Source of the DNA: Brevibacillus brevis
Lineage (GTDB): Bacteria > Bacillota > Bacilli > Brevibacillales > Brevibacillaceae
Direction: 5' to 3'
Assembly (NCBI RefSeq): GCF_022026395.1
Contig: NZ_CP041767.1
Coordinates: 4,794,501-4,858,500, forward strand
DNA length: 64,000 nucleotides
The translations under genes and the position numbers were made by a program. Shown piece by piece: positions 43,417-52,154 of this stretch; position 1 is the first letter of the stretch, and every line of letters begins with the position of its first letter. Below the pieces are notes generated by a model. That model was not told the DNA's origin, ran no database searches, and saw only the letters and a list, made by a program, of their open reading frames with translations.

Positions 43417-44731
43417 CTGGAACAAACATCCTCTCTACCCGCCGCAATTTTTTCGTACCCAGATTCAACCCGTACGGCACAAAAACAATCGCAGGCACTT
43501 TTCCTTGTTGATCGGCAATGGCTCGCTCAAGACTTTGGCGTACTCGTTCCTGCTCTTGCGTCGACGGTCCTTCCCCATCCTTCATGAGCAGCGCTACCTC
43601 AACTTGCTCGTAGCTTAGCTGCCGTACCGTATACTCTTCTATCGCATCAGACGAGGTAATGACAGCCCGACGGATGAAATCAGGAAAGACCGATATCCAT
43701 CGCGCTTCGTGTTCATGGCGAAAAACAAACAGATCATCTGCCCTGCCCTCAATCGATTCCAGTGCCATAAACACCGAGCCACATGGACAAGGCGTACGCT
43801 TTTCCCTCAAAATGTCGTTCAATCGATAACGGATAATCGGCTGTGTCGTCCGGGAAAAGTCTGTGATGATCGGAAAGAATCGCTCCTTTTGCTCATCGAG
43901 ATATTCCTTTTCCACCACCACGAGGTCTTCATTGACATGCAACGTCCCGTGTGAGCAGCTCACCGCAAGCAGCCCTTCTGTGCATTGATAAATTTGATGC
44001 ACGATCTGCCCGAACACTTCTGCGATGTACGCTTGATCCAACGGGTCCAGCACTTCAGCCACCGAGATCACCTTGATCGGAGATATCCGCAGCTTCCCTT
44101 GACGCTGGGCGGTCGCGAGCATTCTCAACATCGAGGCTGGCGCAACCAACACCGTCGGCTGATACTGATTCAGGTGATCAAGATGCTGATCGAGCGGTAT
44201 TTGCAGATCAAAGAACGAAAATTGAATGCGACGCCTGTTGACCGCCGTATACAGATTGCTATTCGCTCGCAAGAAAAAAGCAATCCGATGTGTCGACCAT
44301 AGCTGGCCAGGCAGTGCTTTCGCCAAAATCACACCTGCCCATTTCGCCTGCTCCTGCGGTCCCACGAGAAAAAGCCCGCGATTGCCAGATGTCCCAGAAG
44401 ATAAGCCCACGGTCACGCCGTTTAATTGGGGAGTGAAATCGCGTGTCGTTTCTGCTTTCAGTGCAATCGCAAATGCTTCTTCTTTCTTGACCCCGCACGT
44501 ATTCAGCTCGTCAAAATGGTCCATCATGCGCTTTTTATCAATCGGCTCCATCTGTCTCCATTGTTCTGGCATTCCCAATCTCTTTCGGTAAAAAGGAGAG
44601 GTTGGCAAAATGCGTGACAGCATCGCTCTGACCTGCGCGTCTTGCCATTTCACCAGCTGCTCGCGCGAGGAAAACCGACGGGCAAGCCACTTCGTTTTTA
44701 CATACTGCTTCAAGAGCGTCATGATCTCCAT
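43409..44731 (-). CDS. PaaK / F390-synthetase-like adenylate-forming enzyme
   Basis: About 440 residues. The AMP-binding core is VGLSSGTSGNRGLFLVG (P-loop-like), YQCTEGLLAVSCSHG (A5-like), and TRTTQPIIRYRLNDIL (A7 region), as in phenylacetate-CoA ligase relatives annotated as F390 synthetase-related. It should activate a carboxylic acid as an adenylate. AGAGGAGCATTCAC precedes ATG 44731, giving a 13-base overlap with the hydrolase gene. It may play the part of OleC in olefin/beta-lactone pathways, but it is from a different subfamily. Confidence 0.82.
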   Translation of the reverse strand: MEIMTLLKQYVKTKWLARRFSSREQLVKWQDAQVRAMLSRILPTSPFYRKRLGMPEQWRQMEPIDKKRMMDHFDELNTCGVKKEEAFAIALKAETTRDFTPQLNGVTVGLSSGTSGNRGLFLVGPQEQAKWAGVILAKALPGQLWSTHRIAFFLRANSNLYTAVNRRRIQFSFFDLQIPLDQHLDHLNQYQPTVLVAPASMLRMLATAQRQGKLRISPIKVISVAEVLDPLDQAYIAEVFGQIVHQIYQCTEGLLAVSCSHGTLHVNEDLVVVEKEYLDEQKERFFPIITDFSRTTQPIIRYRLNDILREKRTPCPCGSVFMALESIEGRADDLFVFRHEHEARWISVFPDFIRRAVITSSDAIEEYTVRQLSYEQVEVALLMKDGEGPSTQEQERVRQSLERAIADQQGKVPAIVFVPYGLNLGTKKLRRVERMFVPGE

Positions 44732-45573
44732 GTGAATGCTCCTCTGCTGGCCTGCCAGACTTCCCCGCAGTGAGTCGGCATGATTTTTATGTCGGGACAT
44801 TGGCGGGATAGTACATGCAGCTTGTGCAAATGCTCGCGATACGCCTGTCGATCCGCCATGATCAACATAGCCAACAGATGAGGCAACAGGTTGCCGCGGT
44901 AGGCTTCACTCGACCAAGCCGCATCCGCGCACAAAAATACATCCCCATGATCCCAATCGCGCAGGAACACACCAAACTGCCCGATTGCATGTCCGTTCAG
45001 ATCGACGATGTACAGACTCTGATCGGCGAACAAATCGTAGCCTTCGGTGTAAGGCGCGTAAGCTTCAGGCAATGCCACCAGCGCTCCTCGATCAATGAAA
45101 GTCACCCGTTCTTCAAAATCGTCCGGCATCAAATCAGGCAAATACGCCTCCCGCAGCGCGGCCCAACCCGTCTTTCCCTTTACGTGGTTGTAGGCACTCT
45201 CGAAGCAGTATAGTCGCGCATGCGGAAAATCACGCAAACCGCCGATATGGTCGGCATGAAAATGGGAAATGAGAATACCCGCAATGTCTGTCGTTTTGAT
45301 TCCGCGTGCCGCGAGCTGCTCAGCAATACTCTCATGTGCTTCTGAGAATACGGGCGTTATTTTGCCGTACAGCGAATAAGGAAGCTTGCTCGTGGCTTCA
45401 AAAAAGCGCTGTGAATAGCCCGTATCAAAGAGGAGCAAGCCGTGGACGGGATGCTCGATAAGCCCTGCGATGGCGTGAAACGGAATATTTTTCATCCGAC
45501 CGCCCTTTCGTGAAAACATCTCGAGCTGCTGGCAGTAGCCTGTGTCCATCAGCGTCAGTTTAACGTCCTTCAT
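44719..45573 (-). CDS. Metallo-beta-lactamase-fold hydrolase
   Basis: 284 residues. The metal motif is SHFHADHIGGL (HxHxDH), followed by the late FLCADAAW and MPTHCGEVW metal ligands. Such proteins hydrolyse thioesters, lactones or phosphodiesters. TTGGTGGAGAACGC precedes ATG 45573, giving a 14-base overlap with the epimerase gene. In this operon an editing or product-releasing thioesterase/lactonase role is plausible. Confidence 0.88.
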   Translation of the reverse strand: MKDVKLTLMDTGYCQQLEMFSRKGGRMKNIPFHAIAGLIEHPVHGLLLFDTGYSQRFFEATSKLPYSLYGKITPVFSEAHESIAEQLAARGIKTTDIAGILISHFHADHIGGLRDFPHARLYCFESAYNHVKGKTGWAALREAYLPDLMPDDFEERVTFIDRGALVALPEAYAPYTEGYDLFADQSLYIVDLNGHAIGQFGVFLRDWDHGDVFLCADAAWSSEAYRGNLLPHLLAMLIMADRQAYREHLHKLHVLSRQCPDIKIMPTHCGEVWQASRGAFTWRS

Positions 45574-46561
45574 GCGTTCTCCACCAATCTGTAAACGTCT
45601 CGATGCCCTCGGCAATGCTCACCCGGGGTTCATAGCCCAGATCGCGCTTCGCCTTTGAGATATCCAAGGTTTGTGATTTGGCGAGCACACCGACCGAGTA
45701 ACGCGTCAAAATCGGCTCGCGATAGCCCAAAACGGTCTTGGAGAGTGCCTCAAGCACCCATGCTGCCGCATACGCCTTCCAATATGGCAACTCGCGCGTT
45801 TTCAGAGGAACTCCCAAGCGACGAAACACATCTGACAACACCTCGATCATCGTCACTGGCTCCCCATTTGTAATGTTGTAAGCCTGCCCCAATGTGTGCG
45901 CTTGAGAATCCATGCACAAGATCAGCGCATCCACGACATTTTCCACATACGTCAAATCAATGATCGCCTTGCCTCCATTGATCAGCGGAACGAACTTCTT
46001 TTCATTGGCGCGGATCAATCTGGGAAGGATTGCATTGTCCCCAGGACCAAACAAGGCACGAGGACGAATCGTAATCGTCGGAAGCCCTGCAAGATACGCC
46101 TTGTCGACCTCCAGCTCCGCCTGGTATTTGGTCTGTGCGTATGTATTGGCAAACCGTACGGGCATCGGTTCATCTTCGCGGATTCCCAGCTTGTCTTCAA
46201 AAGCAAAATAAATACTCGGCGTCGATACATGGATCAGACGCCGGATACCGTGCTGCTTGCAACCCTCGATGACATGAATGGTTCCTGTCACATTCGTCTC
46301 GTACATGTCATGGTACGTCCCCCACGGGGAGGAAAAAGCAGCCGCGTGATGCACGATATCCTGATCGCGGCAAGCCTTCACCACGGCTTCTCTGTCTCTT
46401 AGGTCTGCCCGAAGGAATCGAATGCCTCGATCCTGCAATTGTCGGCCGACTCGCTCATCTCGTCCTTGCGCTGTTACGTCATAGCCCATTTCATGCAGTC
46501 GTGTAGCCAGCTTCTGTCCGAGAAACCCCGTCGCCCCTGTTACTAGAACCCGCTTGTTCAT
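45560..46561 (-). CDS. NAD-dependent epimerase / 3-beta-HSD-like reductase
   Basis: 333-residue extended SDR: VTGATGFLGQKLATRL cofactor loop, DIVHHAAAFSS, and catalytic TYAQTKYQAE (YxxxK). It is close to the 3-beta-hydroxysteroid dehydrogenase/OleD branch, which reduces 2-alkyl-3-ketoacids. GTGAGGAAGAA precedes ATG 46561. Its position between KAS III/ATP-grasp and the adenylating enzyme supports reduction of a beta-keto intermediate. Confidence 0.88.
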   Translation of the reverse strand: MNKRVLVTGATGFLGQKLATRLHEMGYDVTAQGRDERVGRQLQDRGIRFLRADLRDREAVVKACRDQDIVHHAAAFSSPWGTYHDMYETNVTGTIHVIEGCKQHGIRRLIHVSTPSIYFAFEDKLGIREDEPMPVRFANTYAQTKYQAELEVDKAYLAGLPTITIRPRALFGPGDNAILPRLIRANEKKFVPLINGGKAIIDLTYVENVVDALILCMDSQAHTLGQAYNITNGEPVTMIEVLSDVFRRLGVPLKTRELPYWKAYAAAWVLEALSKTVLGYREPILTRYSVGVLAKSQTLDISKAKRDLGYEPRVSIAEGIETFTDWWRTHEGR

Positions 46562-46576
46562 TTCTTCCTCACTTCC

Positions 46577-47755
46577 TTACGCCTCTTCTCCGTTCCATTC
46601 GATATCGCTCGTACTGCAAGCGATCATGCTTTTTCCCGTTCGAAAACTCTGCCAAGCCAAATCAGCCAGCATGGAAAACTGATCAAAAAAAGGCCGTGGA
46701 TCCTCCCATCTAAACAGAACATCCCTTGCAGAAAGCAAGTCGCTCACCCAACGCTTTGCCTTCATTCCATTCTTCATGCCAAGAAGGCCGTATGTCAGCA
46801 TCGCCATCCCTAGCATGCTCGCTTGTTTTCCAGCAGGAACAACGGTTTTTCCCCGATCAGACAAATAGGCAGTAGCAGCTTCCTCCTGTCCTGCAAACAA
46901 ATGCACACCGCTTGTCAGGCGTGGATTGCACTCGAGCACGTACAGCTCTCCCTGCTCATTCTCAATGAAATCAAATGCGATTTGTCCGCTAAACGCATGC
47001 CGTTGCACGAAACGACTAACAAAATCTCTTACTTGTGGATGATCTGAATAGGCGAAGTAAATCGAGGCACCCTGTCCTGCTGTATGTGTTGTTTCGTAAT
47101 CGGCGTACAAGGTGAGCTGTCCATCCCGAGCAACCGCGTAGCTGCACACCTGTTTCCCTTTTATAAACTGTTGGACTAGCCATGGTTCCCTGACCGTCGG
47201 CTCGGGCAGCGTGGACTGCCCTGCCGCTGATGATGGGTCTGCGACGATTTTTACATGAGCGGCGAAACGAGAATAGACGGGCTTCAGCACCACAGGTCCC
47301 CTTGCTTGCAGCATGGCCTCCCGCAACTGAGCCGAAGATTGTACCCGAACTGTCTGTGGGACCAGTCCTCCCACCTCGCACGCCATTTCGGCAAAAAGCC
47401 ATTTGTCATGCAGCGAACGCAGTACCTCGATTCCTTCCACGAGCACTTCACCATAGTCAAGCAATTGATCCCGCCCCCGCGATACGTAAAAGATCTCCTC
47501 GCAAGTCGGGATCAACAGATCGATGCCCTCATGCTGCATGATTTCACATAGCTTTTCGATATAAGCACCGGACTGCTGTCGGGGGGAGGGTACTTGGTAG
47601 GAGCGCTCTACATAACGAGAGTGCTGGCATAAATGTCGCCGCGCACTCTCCGCTACAATGACTCGATGTCCCGCAGAACCCAGCAAGCGCGCCAACTCCA
47701 ACGTAGCTGGCGCTCGTCCTCCTGTCAGCAAGACTGATTGTTTAGTATTCAAGCA
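46577..47755 (-). CDS. ATP-grasp ligase
   Basis: About 392 residues of the carbamoyl-phosphate-synthase-like ATP-grasp fold: N-terminal SVLLTGGRAPATLELARLL, ATP site VVLKPVYSRFAAHV, and C-terminal metal site QIAFDFIENEQGELYVLECNPRLTSGVHLF. Such enzymes join a carboxylate, through acyl phosphate, to an amine or thiol. TTG 47755 is chosen, with GGAGGAATTGTGC upstream and a 14-base overlap with the KAS III gene. It could attach an amino acid to the acyl product. Confidence 0.85.
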   Translation of the reverse strand, partial: CLNTKQSVLLTGGRAPATLELARLLGSAGHRVIVAESARRHLCQHSRYVERSYQVPSPRQQSGAYIEKLCEIMQHEGIDLLIPTCEEIFYVSRGRDQLLDYGEVLVEGIEVLRSLHDKWLFAEMACEVGGLVPQTVRVQSSAQLREAMLQARGPVVLKPVYSRFAAHVKIVADPSSAAGQSTLPEPTVREPWLVQQFIKGKQVCSYAVARDGQLTLYADYETTHTAGQGASIYFAYSDHPQVRDFVSRFVQRHAFSGQIAFDFIENEQGELYVLECNPRLTSGVHLFAGQEEAATAYLSDRGKTVVPAGKQASMLGMAMLTYGLLGMKNGMKAKRWVSDLLSARDVLFRWEDPRPFFDQFSMLADLAWQSFRTGKSMIACSTSDIEWNGEEA

Positions 47756-48737
47756 CAATTCCTCCGAGAGACAAGCCAGCAGATGTACCAAGCAGCATCA
47801 GGTAGTCGCCTCGCTGTACCCGCTTCTGCCCAATCGCTTCATGCAGCGCCATCGGGATTGAAGCTGCGATGACATTGCCGTGCTCTGCCAAAATGTTCAC
47901 CATTTGCTGGTCGCTAAACCCGAGCTTGCCTGCCATGATCCGCATCGCCATCCCACTGGCCTGATGAGGAATGACGGTACGGATTTGCTCCTTGGTTACG
48001 GAGGCAGAGGACAGCAAACGATCCACAAATCCGGTAATCAACTGCGAGGTCAGGCGAAAAATTTTCCGTCCGTCCATATCAAATGCAAAGTCTGCTTCTC
48101 TTCCTTGCGCAAATTGGCTTGGGTGGATCAGCGTACCGCCACCCCTTATTTCGGAATAGTGCGCGCCTTCACTGTATGTCTTCATGCTTGAACCCAAGAT
48201 ACGGGAGCTTTCTGTTTCTGGCGTCCTGCCGATGACAACAGCCGCAGCCCCATCTCCGAACAGCACGCAGCTCTCTTTCTGCTCCCAATTCAAACCTCCC
48301 GAGGATATCTCTGATGAAATGATCAAGACTCGCTCGTAAATACCAACTGCCATTTGGCACGACATCACATCCAGCGCAGTGACAAAGCTTAGGCATGTCG
48401 CATTTATATCAAAGCAAGGAATCCCTGATTTGCTTAGTTGAAGCTCTTCTTGTATCAAAGCAGCCGTGCATGGGATTTCCTGCTGGGCCGTCCCGCTTGC
48501 ACATACGATACAATCGATATCGTGAAGGGACAGTCCCGCCGCTTCCAAGGCACGCCTAGCAGCGATGGCTCCCATCTGTGCTGCCGTTTCGTTCGTCACA
48601 AAATGCCTGACGCTAACCCCGGACTTTTTCTCTACCCATCCTGCCGCAAGTCCCAGCTTTTCTTCCAGTTCTGCCGCTGTCACTTGCCGAGTGGGCAAGT
48701 ATTTCCCTGTTCCGAGGATTTTGATTTTTCTCTCCAT
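47742..48737 (-). CDS. 3-oxoacyl-ACP synthase III-like ketosynthase
   Basis: 331-residue KAS III/thiolase-fold enzyme. The catalytic triad is intact: Cys in NATCLSFVTAL, His in VIPHQASGMAM, Asn in LAEHGNVIAAS. TAAGGGAGACACAGATT precedes ATG 48737; the longer frame has no site. It is the first gene of the operon, so it likely makes the carbon-carbon (or ester) bond that starts the pathway. A housekeeping fabH would normally adjoin fatty-acid genes, which are absent here. Confidence 0.88.
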   Translation of the reverse strand: MERKIKILGTGKYLPTRQVTAAELEEKLGLAAGWVEKKSGVSVRHFVTNETAAQMGAIAARRALEAAGLSLHDIDCIVCASGTAQQEIPCTAALIQEELQLSKSGIPCFDINATCLSFVTALDVMSCQMAVGIYERVLIISSEISSGGLNWEQKESCVLFGDGAAAVVIGRTPETESSRILGSSMKTYSEGAHYSEIRGGGTLIHPSQFAQGREADFAFDMDGRKIFRLTSQLITGFVDRLLSSASVTKEQIRTVIPHQASGMAMRIMAGKLGFSDQQMVNILAEHGNVIAASIPMALHEAIGQKRVQRGDYLMLLGTSAGLSLGGIVLEY

Positions 48738-48827
48738 AATCTGTGTCTCCCTTAGCTCGCTCGCATTACTCACACACTTTTCGACATCTGCCATTTATTT
48801 TACCTAAGTTTGTCGATTTATGGTAAA

Positions 48828-48866
48828 CAGAATAAACACTTGGTACGAAATACCCAAGTGTTTATG
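48828..48866 (-). terminator. Hairpin between the two-component operon and the biosynthetic operon
   Basis: ATAAACACTTGG pairs with CCAAGTGTTTAT (48832-48865) around a 10-base loop. The T-run beyond it is interrupted, so termination may be partial. Confidence 0.6.
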
Positions 48867-48898
48867 TATGCCGCATTTCTTCTGTTCGTTTCCATCTG

Positions 48899-49594
48899 CT
48901 ATAGTAAAAAGCGATAACCGACACCCCACACCGTCTCGATGTATTGCGGCTTAGCCGGATCACTTTCTATTTTTTCCCGCAGCTTGCTGATATGCACGGT
49001 CACCGTCGCGATATCCCCGTACGAATCGAGACCCCAAATTTTTTCAAACAGCTCAGTTTTACTAAATACCCAGTTGGGATGGGTCACCAAAAAGAGCAGG
49101 AGGTCGTATTCCTTGGAAGTGAACGCCACTTCGTTTCCGTTGATATAAACTCTCCTCGCCAGCTTGTCGATGCGAATCCCACGAAGCCTGATCTCCTCTT
49201 TTGCCGTATGCGGTTTGGAATCGGAGACAAGACGGTCGTAACGGGCCAAATGGGCTTTGACCCTCGCTACCAGTTCTCCCAAACTAAAAGGCTTGCTTAT
49301 ATGATCATCGGCGCCCAGACCCAGTCCACGGATCTTGTCGATGTCTTCCTTTTTCGCGGAGACGAGCAGGATCGGAATATTTTTGGCTTTCCGTACTTGC
49401 TTGCAGATTTCGAAGCCATCCACGATCGGGAGCATCAGGTCAAGAATCAGGAGGTCATACTCCTCTTGCAGCGCCTTTTCCAAGCCCATATCGCCGGAAG
49501 TAGCAACATCGACCGAGTAGCCGTTTGCCTCCAAGTAATCCTTTTGCACCTCTGCAATCACCGTGTCATCTTCAATGATTAAAATGTGCTTCAT
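48899..49594 (-). CDS. OmpR-family response regulator
   Basis: 231 residues: receiver with phospho-site Asp52 (LLILDLMLP), SKPFSLGEL, and a C-terminal winged helix (VFSKTELFEKIWGLDSYGDIATVTVHISKLREKIE). ATG 49594 overlaps the kinase stop (ATGA). The gene follows its kinase, the reverse of the common order. Four 11-bp-spaced TSTAAA boxes upstream of the operon (52050-52088) are the likely binding site. The BGC-like operon starts 160 bases downstream of its stop. Confidence 0.93.
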   Translation of the reverse strand: MKHILIIEDDTVIAEVQKDYLEANGYSVDVATSGDMGLEKALQEEYDLLILDLMLPIVDGFEICKQVRKAKNIPILLVSAKKEDIDKIRGLGLGADDHISKPFSLGELVARVKAHLARYDRLVSDSKPHTAKEEIRLRGIRIDKLARRVYINGNEVAFTSKEYDLLLFLVTHPNWVFSKTELFEKIWGLDSYGDIATVTVHISKLREKIESDPAKPQYIETVWGVGYRFLL

Positions 49595-51048
49595 TTCGTG
49601 TCACCCCCGACTCTCTTCAAATCTGGCAAGGTAAAACAAATGCGGGTCCCGCGTCCGCTCTCACTCTCCGCCCATACACGACCACCGTGCCCCTCCACAA
49701 TTTGTTTGACGATGGCGAGTCCGAGACCGGTGCCGCCCATGGCCGAATTACGTGAAGGGTCCGCCCGATAAAAGCGGTCAAAAATATGGGGAATTACTTC
49801 TTTTTCAATCCCGGTCCCATTGTCGGAGATCGCCACGATCACTTCACCGTCGGCTTTCTCCACCTCCAATCGGATCAGCTTCTCGTCCTTGTTCAAGTAC
49901 TTCAGGCTATTGTCTACCATATTCATGAGCACGCGATGGAGTTTTTCCTGATCAGCCATGACTGGAATCGGACTCGTATTCTCCTCGTCATAGCGAATAG
50001 AAACGTCGTTCATCCGCGGGTCTAGCCGCAGCTCATCGGCAAACTGAGCCATATATGCTCGCACATCGACTTCTTCAAAGTGAAAGGGAAGCTTGTTCAA
50101 ATCCAGTCTCGAGAATAAAAACAGCTCATCAATCAGGCGGTCCATCTGCTCTGATTTGATGGCAATCATCTTCATATATTTTTCCCGCTTCGCTTCCGTA
50201 TCGGCAATCCCTTCCTGCACCGCTTCCACACATGCTTTGATTCCTGTTATGGGTGTTTTTAGATCATGCGAAATACTGGAAATCAGTTGTTTACGATTTT
50301 CCTCATACTGTAGCTGCAAGTGAATAGAAGCATGCAATCTGCCGCGCATTTCTTCAAATGCTTCTCCCAGCTCCCCCAGCTCATCCTTGCGATGGAGTTG
50401 AACAGGACGCTCCAGATTGCCTTCTTTGATTTCGTTCGCTGCCTGCTTTAAAGCGTACAAAGGTCGAATGATACTTCGTGAAACAAGAAACGTTAATACA
50501 CCGTTCGTCAGCGCCACAATCGTTAGAAGACTGAGAATTAATGCGATGAAAAAATAAATGCCAGTCTGCATAAAGGGGAAAGAATTCGCAAGGAAGTAAA
50601 GCATTCCTTTACTTTGATCAGCAAAAGTGAACTCGTACGTATCAAACGTGTAGCCGTCTTGTTTAAACTGCTTCCAGCTATGCATGCGCCCCTGATCCGG
50701 TTGTTCCTGCAAATAATCAGGCACGTCAGCGCTATCAATCGACGGGGAAACAAATAGCACATGATCGCCCTTTGTCAGAATCAATGCTCCGCCAACTGCT
50801 TGTAGCTGCTCATCCGTCTCTGTCAGCATCTTCTGGTTCGTCAATTCGTTGGGAGCGTATTTGGCCATGAATGAGACACCAGCAAATAACTCGTCTCGTT
50901 TATTGAGCGTATCACGAATGAATGGTTTGCCTGCCTCCCGTTCCTCCCAAAAGTAATTCGCCAATCCTGATGCCACCAATCCAAACAAAACAAGGGGGAT
51001 GATAATCATGGCAATATAGGAGAGCAAAAGTCTTGTTTTGATCGACAT
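49591..51048 (-). CDS. Membrane sensor histidine kinase
   Basis: 485 residues: helix 8-30, extracellular region (about 31-164), helix 165-192, HAMP (193-245), HisKA with His261 (SSISHDLKTPITGIKACVEA), HATPase (NMVDNSLKYL, DNGTGI, GTGLGLAIV). It sits between a secreted protein gene (upstream, 27 bases) and its response regulator (4-base overlap). The secreted protein may supply or modulate its signal. Confidence 0.93.
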   Translation of the reverse strand: MSIKTRLLLSYIAMIIIPLVLFGLVASGLANYFWEEREAGKPFIRDTLNKRDELFAGVSFMAKYAPNELTNQKMLTETDEQLQAVGGALILTKGDHVLFVSPSIDSADVPDYLQEQPDQGRMHSWKQFKQDGYTFDTYEFTFADQSKGMLYFLANSFPFMQTGIYFFIALILSLLTIVALTNGVLTFLVSRSIIRPLYALKQAANEIKEGNLERPVQLHRKDELGELGEAFEEMRGRLHASIHLQLQYEENRKQLISSISHDLKTPITGIKACVEAVQEGIADTEAKREKYMKMIAIKSEQMDRLIDELFLFSRLDLNKLPFHFEEVDVRAYMAQFADELRLDPRMNDVSIRYDEENTSPIPVMADQEKLHRVLMNMVDNSLKYLNKDEKLIRLEVEKADGEVIVAISDNGTGIEKEVIPHIFDRFYRADPSRNSAMGGTGLGLAIVKQIVEGHGGRVWAESESGRGTRICFTLPDLKRVGGDTK

Positions 51049-51075
51049 GGTTACTTACCCCCTTGCAGTCATGGT

Positions 51076-51981
51076 TTACTCGGAATCGGAATGCTTCATC
51101 CAGCCTTTTCTCCATTTGTTCTTCATGTCCTCACGGGAAACCTTCTCGACTTGCTTGCCAGTAAGTTCGATGCGGTCAGGTGTGGTCGTACCCAAATCAG
51201 ACAGGCGGATATCCAAAGAAAGCTGGAGCTTGTGCTCTTTTCCAGACGCATCCGTTCCCGAGAGGTGTATCACAGCGGTTTGCTGTTCGATTTGATTTTT
51301 TTCGTTGATCTCGGCGTTCAGTAATACTTGGTCCACTTGAAAATCCTCTTGCAAACGTGGAAGCTTGACAGCTAGATCGCTTTCAGAGGAAGACGCTTCT
51401 TGACTATGCTCAGCAAGCTTATCGTAGAAAATAGGCCCCGCTGCCTGAATAAATGCCGGAATTTGCTCTTTGGAGAGCTGAAGCGACGTACGCTTGCCTC
51501 CATCCGGTAGATTTTCAACGGTCGCGTTTTTTCCGAGATCGCCGAATACCGTAGCAAACAGCTTGTGCATCATGGCCCCGCGTTTGTTATCGGCATTATT
51601 TTCTGGTTGTTGTCTACTATCCATTTTTTCCATGACCCGATAAACGTTACTATCCCCTTTTTTAACCACAACTTTATCCTTTTCCAAAAAGGCTTGCATG
51701 CTTTTCTCGCCCAGCGAGTCTGTAAAAGTCGCATTCACATTTCCGATGTGCTGGTTGTGATCGATCTTTGCGACTCCCTCGAATGTGAGCAGCTTCGCTC
51801 CGTTGTCTGTGAGCGCTAGCTGCGCGTGGGCCGTCATGCTCTTCGCTTCCTTCGTTTGATGCAGGGCTGATTCATACACGTCCATCGTCGTGCTATCCGC
51901 ACTCGCTGAAGCCCCGTATCCCCATATCAATGCCCCTGTGATTCCAACCGACAAGCCGATACCCAGCCATTTTTTTCGCAT
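51076..51981 (-). CDS. Exported protein of unknown function linked to a two-component system
   Basis: About 301 residues: signal sequence (MRKKWLGIGLSVGITGALIW, then GYGASASA-DS cut), followed by a mixed alpha/beta domain with repeated amphipathic strands (TAHAQLALTDNGAKLLTFEG; IGNVNATFTDSLGEKSM; a late HKLQLSLDIRLSDLG), reminiscent of LolA/LppX-like or DUF6612-type lipid-carrier folds, but not firmly assigned. ATAGGAGGGATCATC precedes ATG 51981. First gene of the kinase/regulator operon, behind four regulator boxes. Confidence 0.82.
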   Translation of the reverse strand: MRKKWLGIGLSVGITGALIWGYGASASADSTTMDVYESALHQTKEAKSMTAHAQLALTDNGAKLLTFEGVAKIDHNQHIGNVNATFTDSLGEKSMQAFLEKDKVVVKKGDSNVYRVMEKMDSRQQPENNADNKRGAMMHKLFATVFGDLGKNATVENLPDGGKRTSLQLSKEQIPAFIQAAGPIFYDKLAEHSQEASSSESDLAVKLPRLQEDFQVDQVLLNAEINEKNQIEQQTAVIHLSGTDASGKEHKLQLSLDIRLSDLGTTTPDRIELTGKQVEKVSREDMKNKWRKGWMKHSDSE

Positions 51982-52049
51982 GATGATCCCTCCTATTTCA
52001 TCGAAAGCAACTGTCATCGCTTTCTATACTCGTGATGATAAAGAGAGGG

Positions 52050-52088
52050 TCTAAACACGCTCTAAATCAATTCTAAAAAAAGTGTAAA
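52050..52088. promoter_or_regulatory. Four tandem 11-bp-spaced response-regulator boxes
   Basis: TCTAAA at 52050, 52061 and 52072 and TGTAAA at 52083, exactly 11 bp apart. This is the spacing and near-consensus of PhoP/WalR-type (TTWACA / TGTWAH) boxes bound by OmpR-family dimers. They lie 69-107 bases upstream of the secreted-protein start and 67-105 bases upstream of the proline iminopeptidase gene; a TATAGA at 52028-52023 could be the minus-strand -10. Confidence 0.62.
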
Positions 52089-52154
52089 AACGATTCCATA
52101 TGCTATATTGAAAGGAAGAAAAATCAGTCTGAACCTGAAGTGGAGGCATTATCG

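Noticed and set aside
48797..48827. Promoter TTTACC / TAAAAT before the ketosynthase gene
   Set aside because: The 19-base spacer and weak hexamers are too poor to call; a promoter is expected there but cannot be fixed.
48899..51048. Two-component system as the proven regulator of the biosynthetic operon
   Set aside because: Only adjacency supports it; a hairpin lies between, and no copy of the 11-bp boxes was found before the ketosynthase gene.
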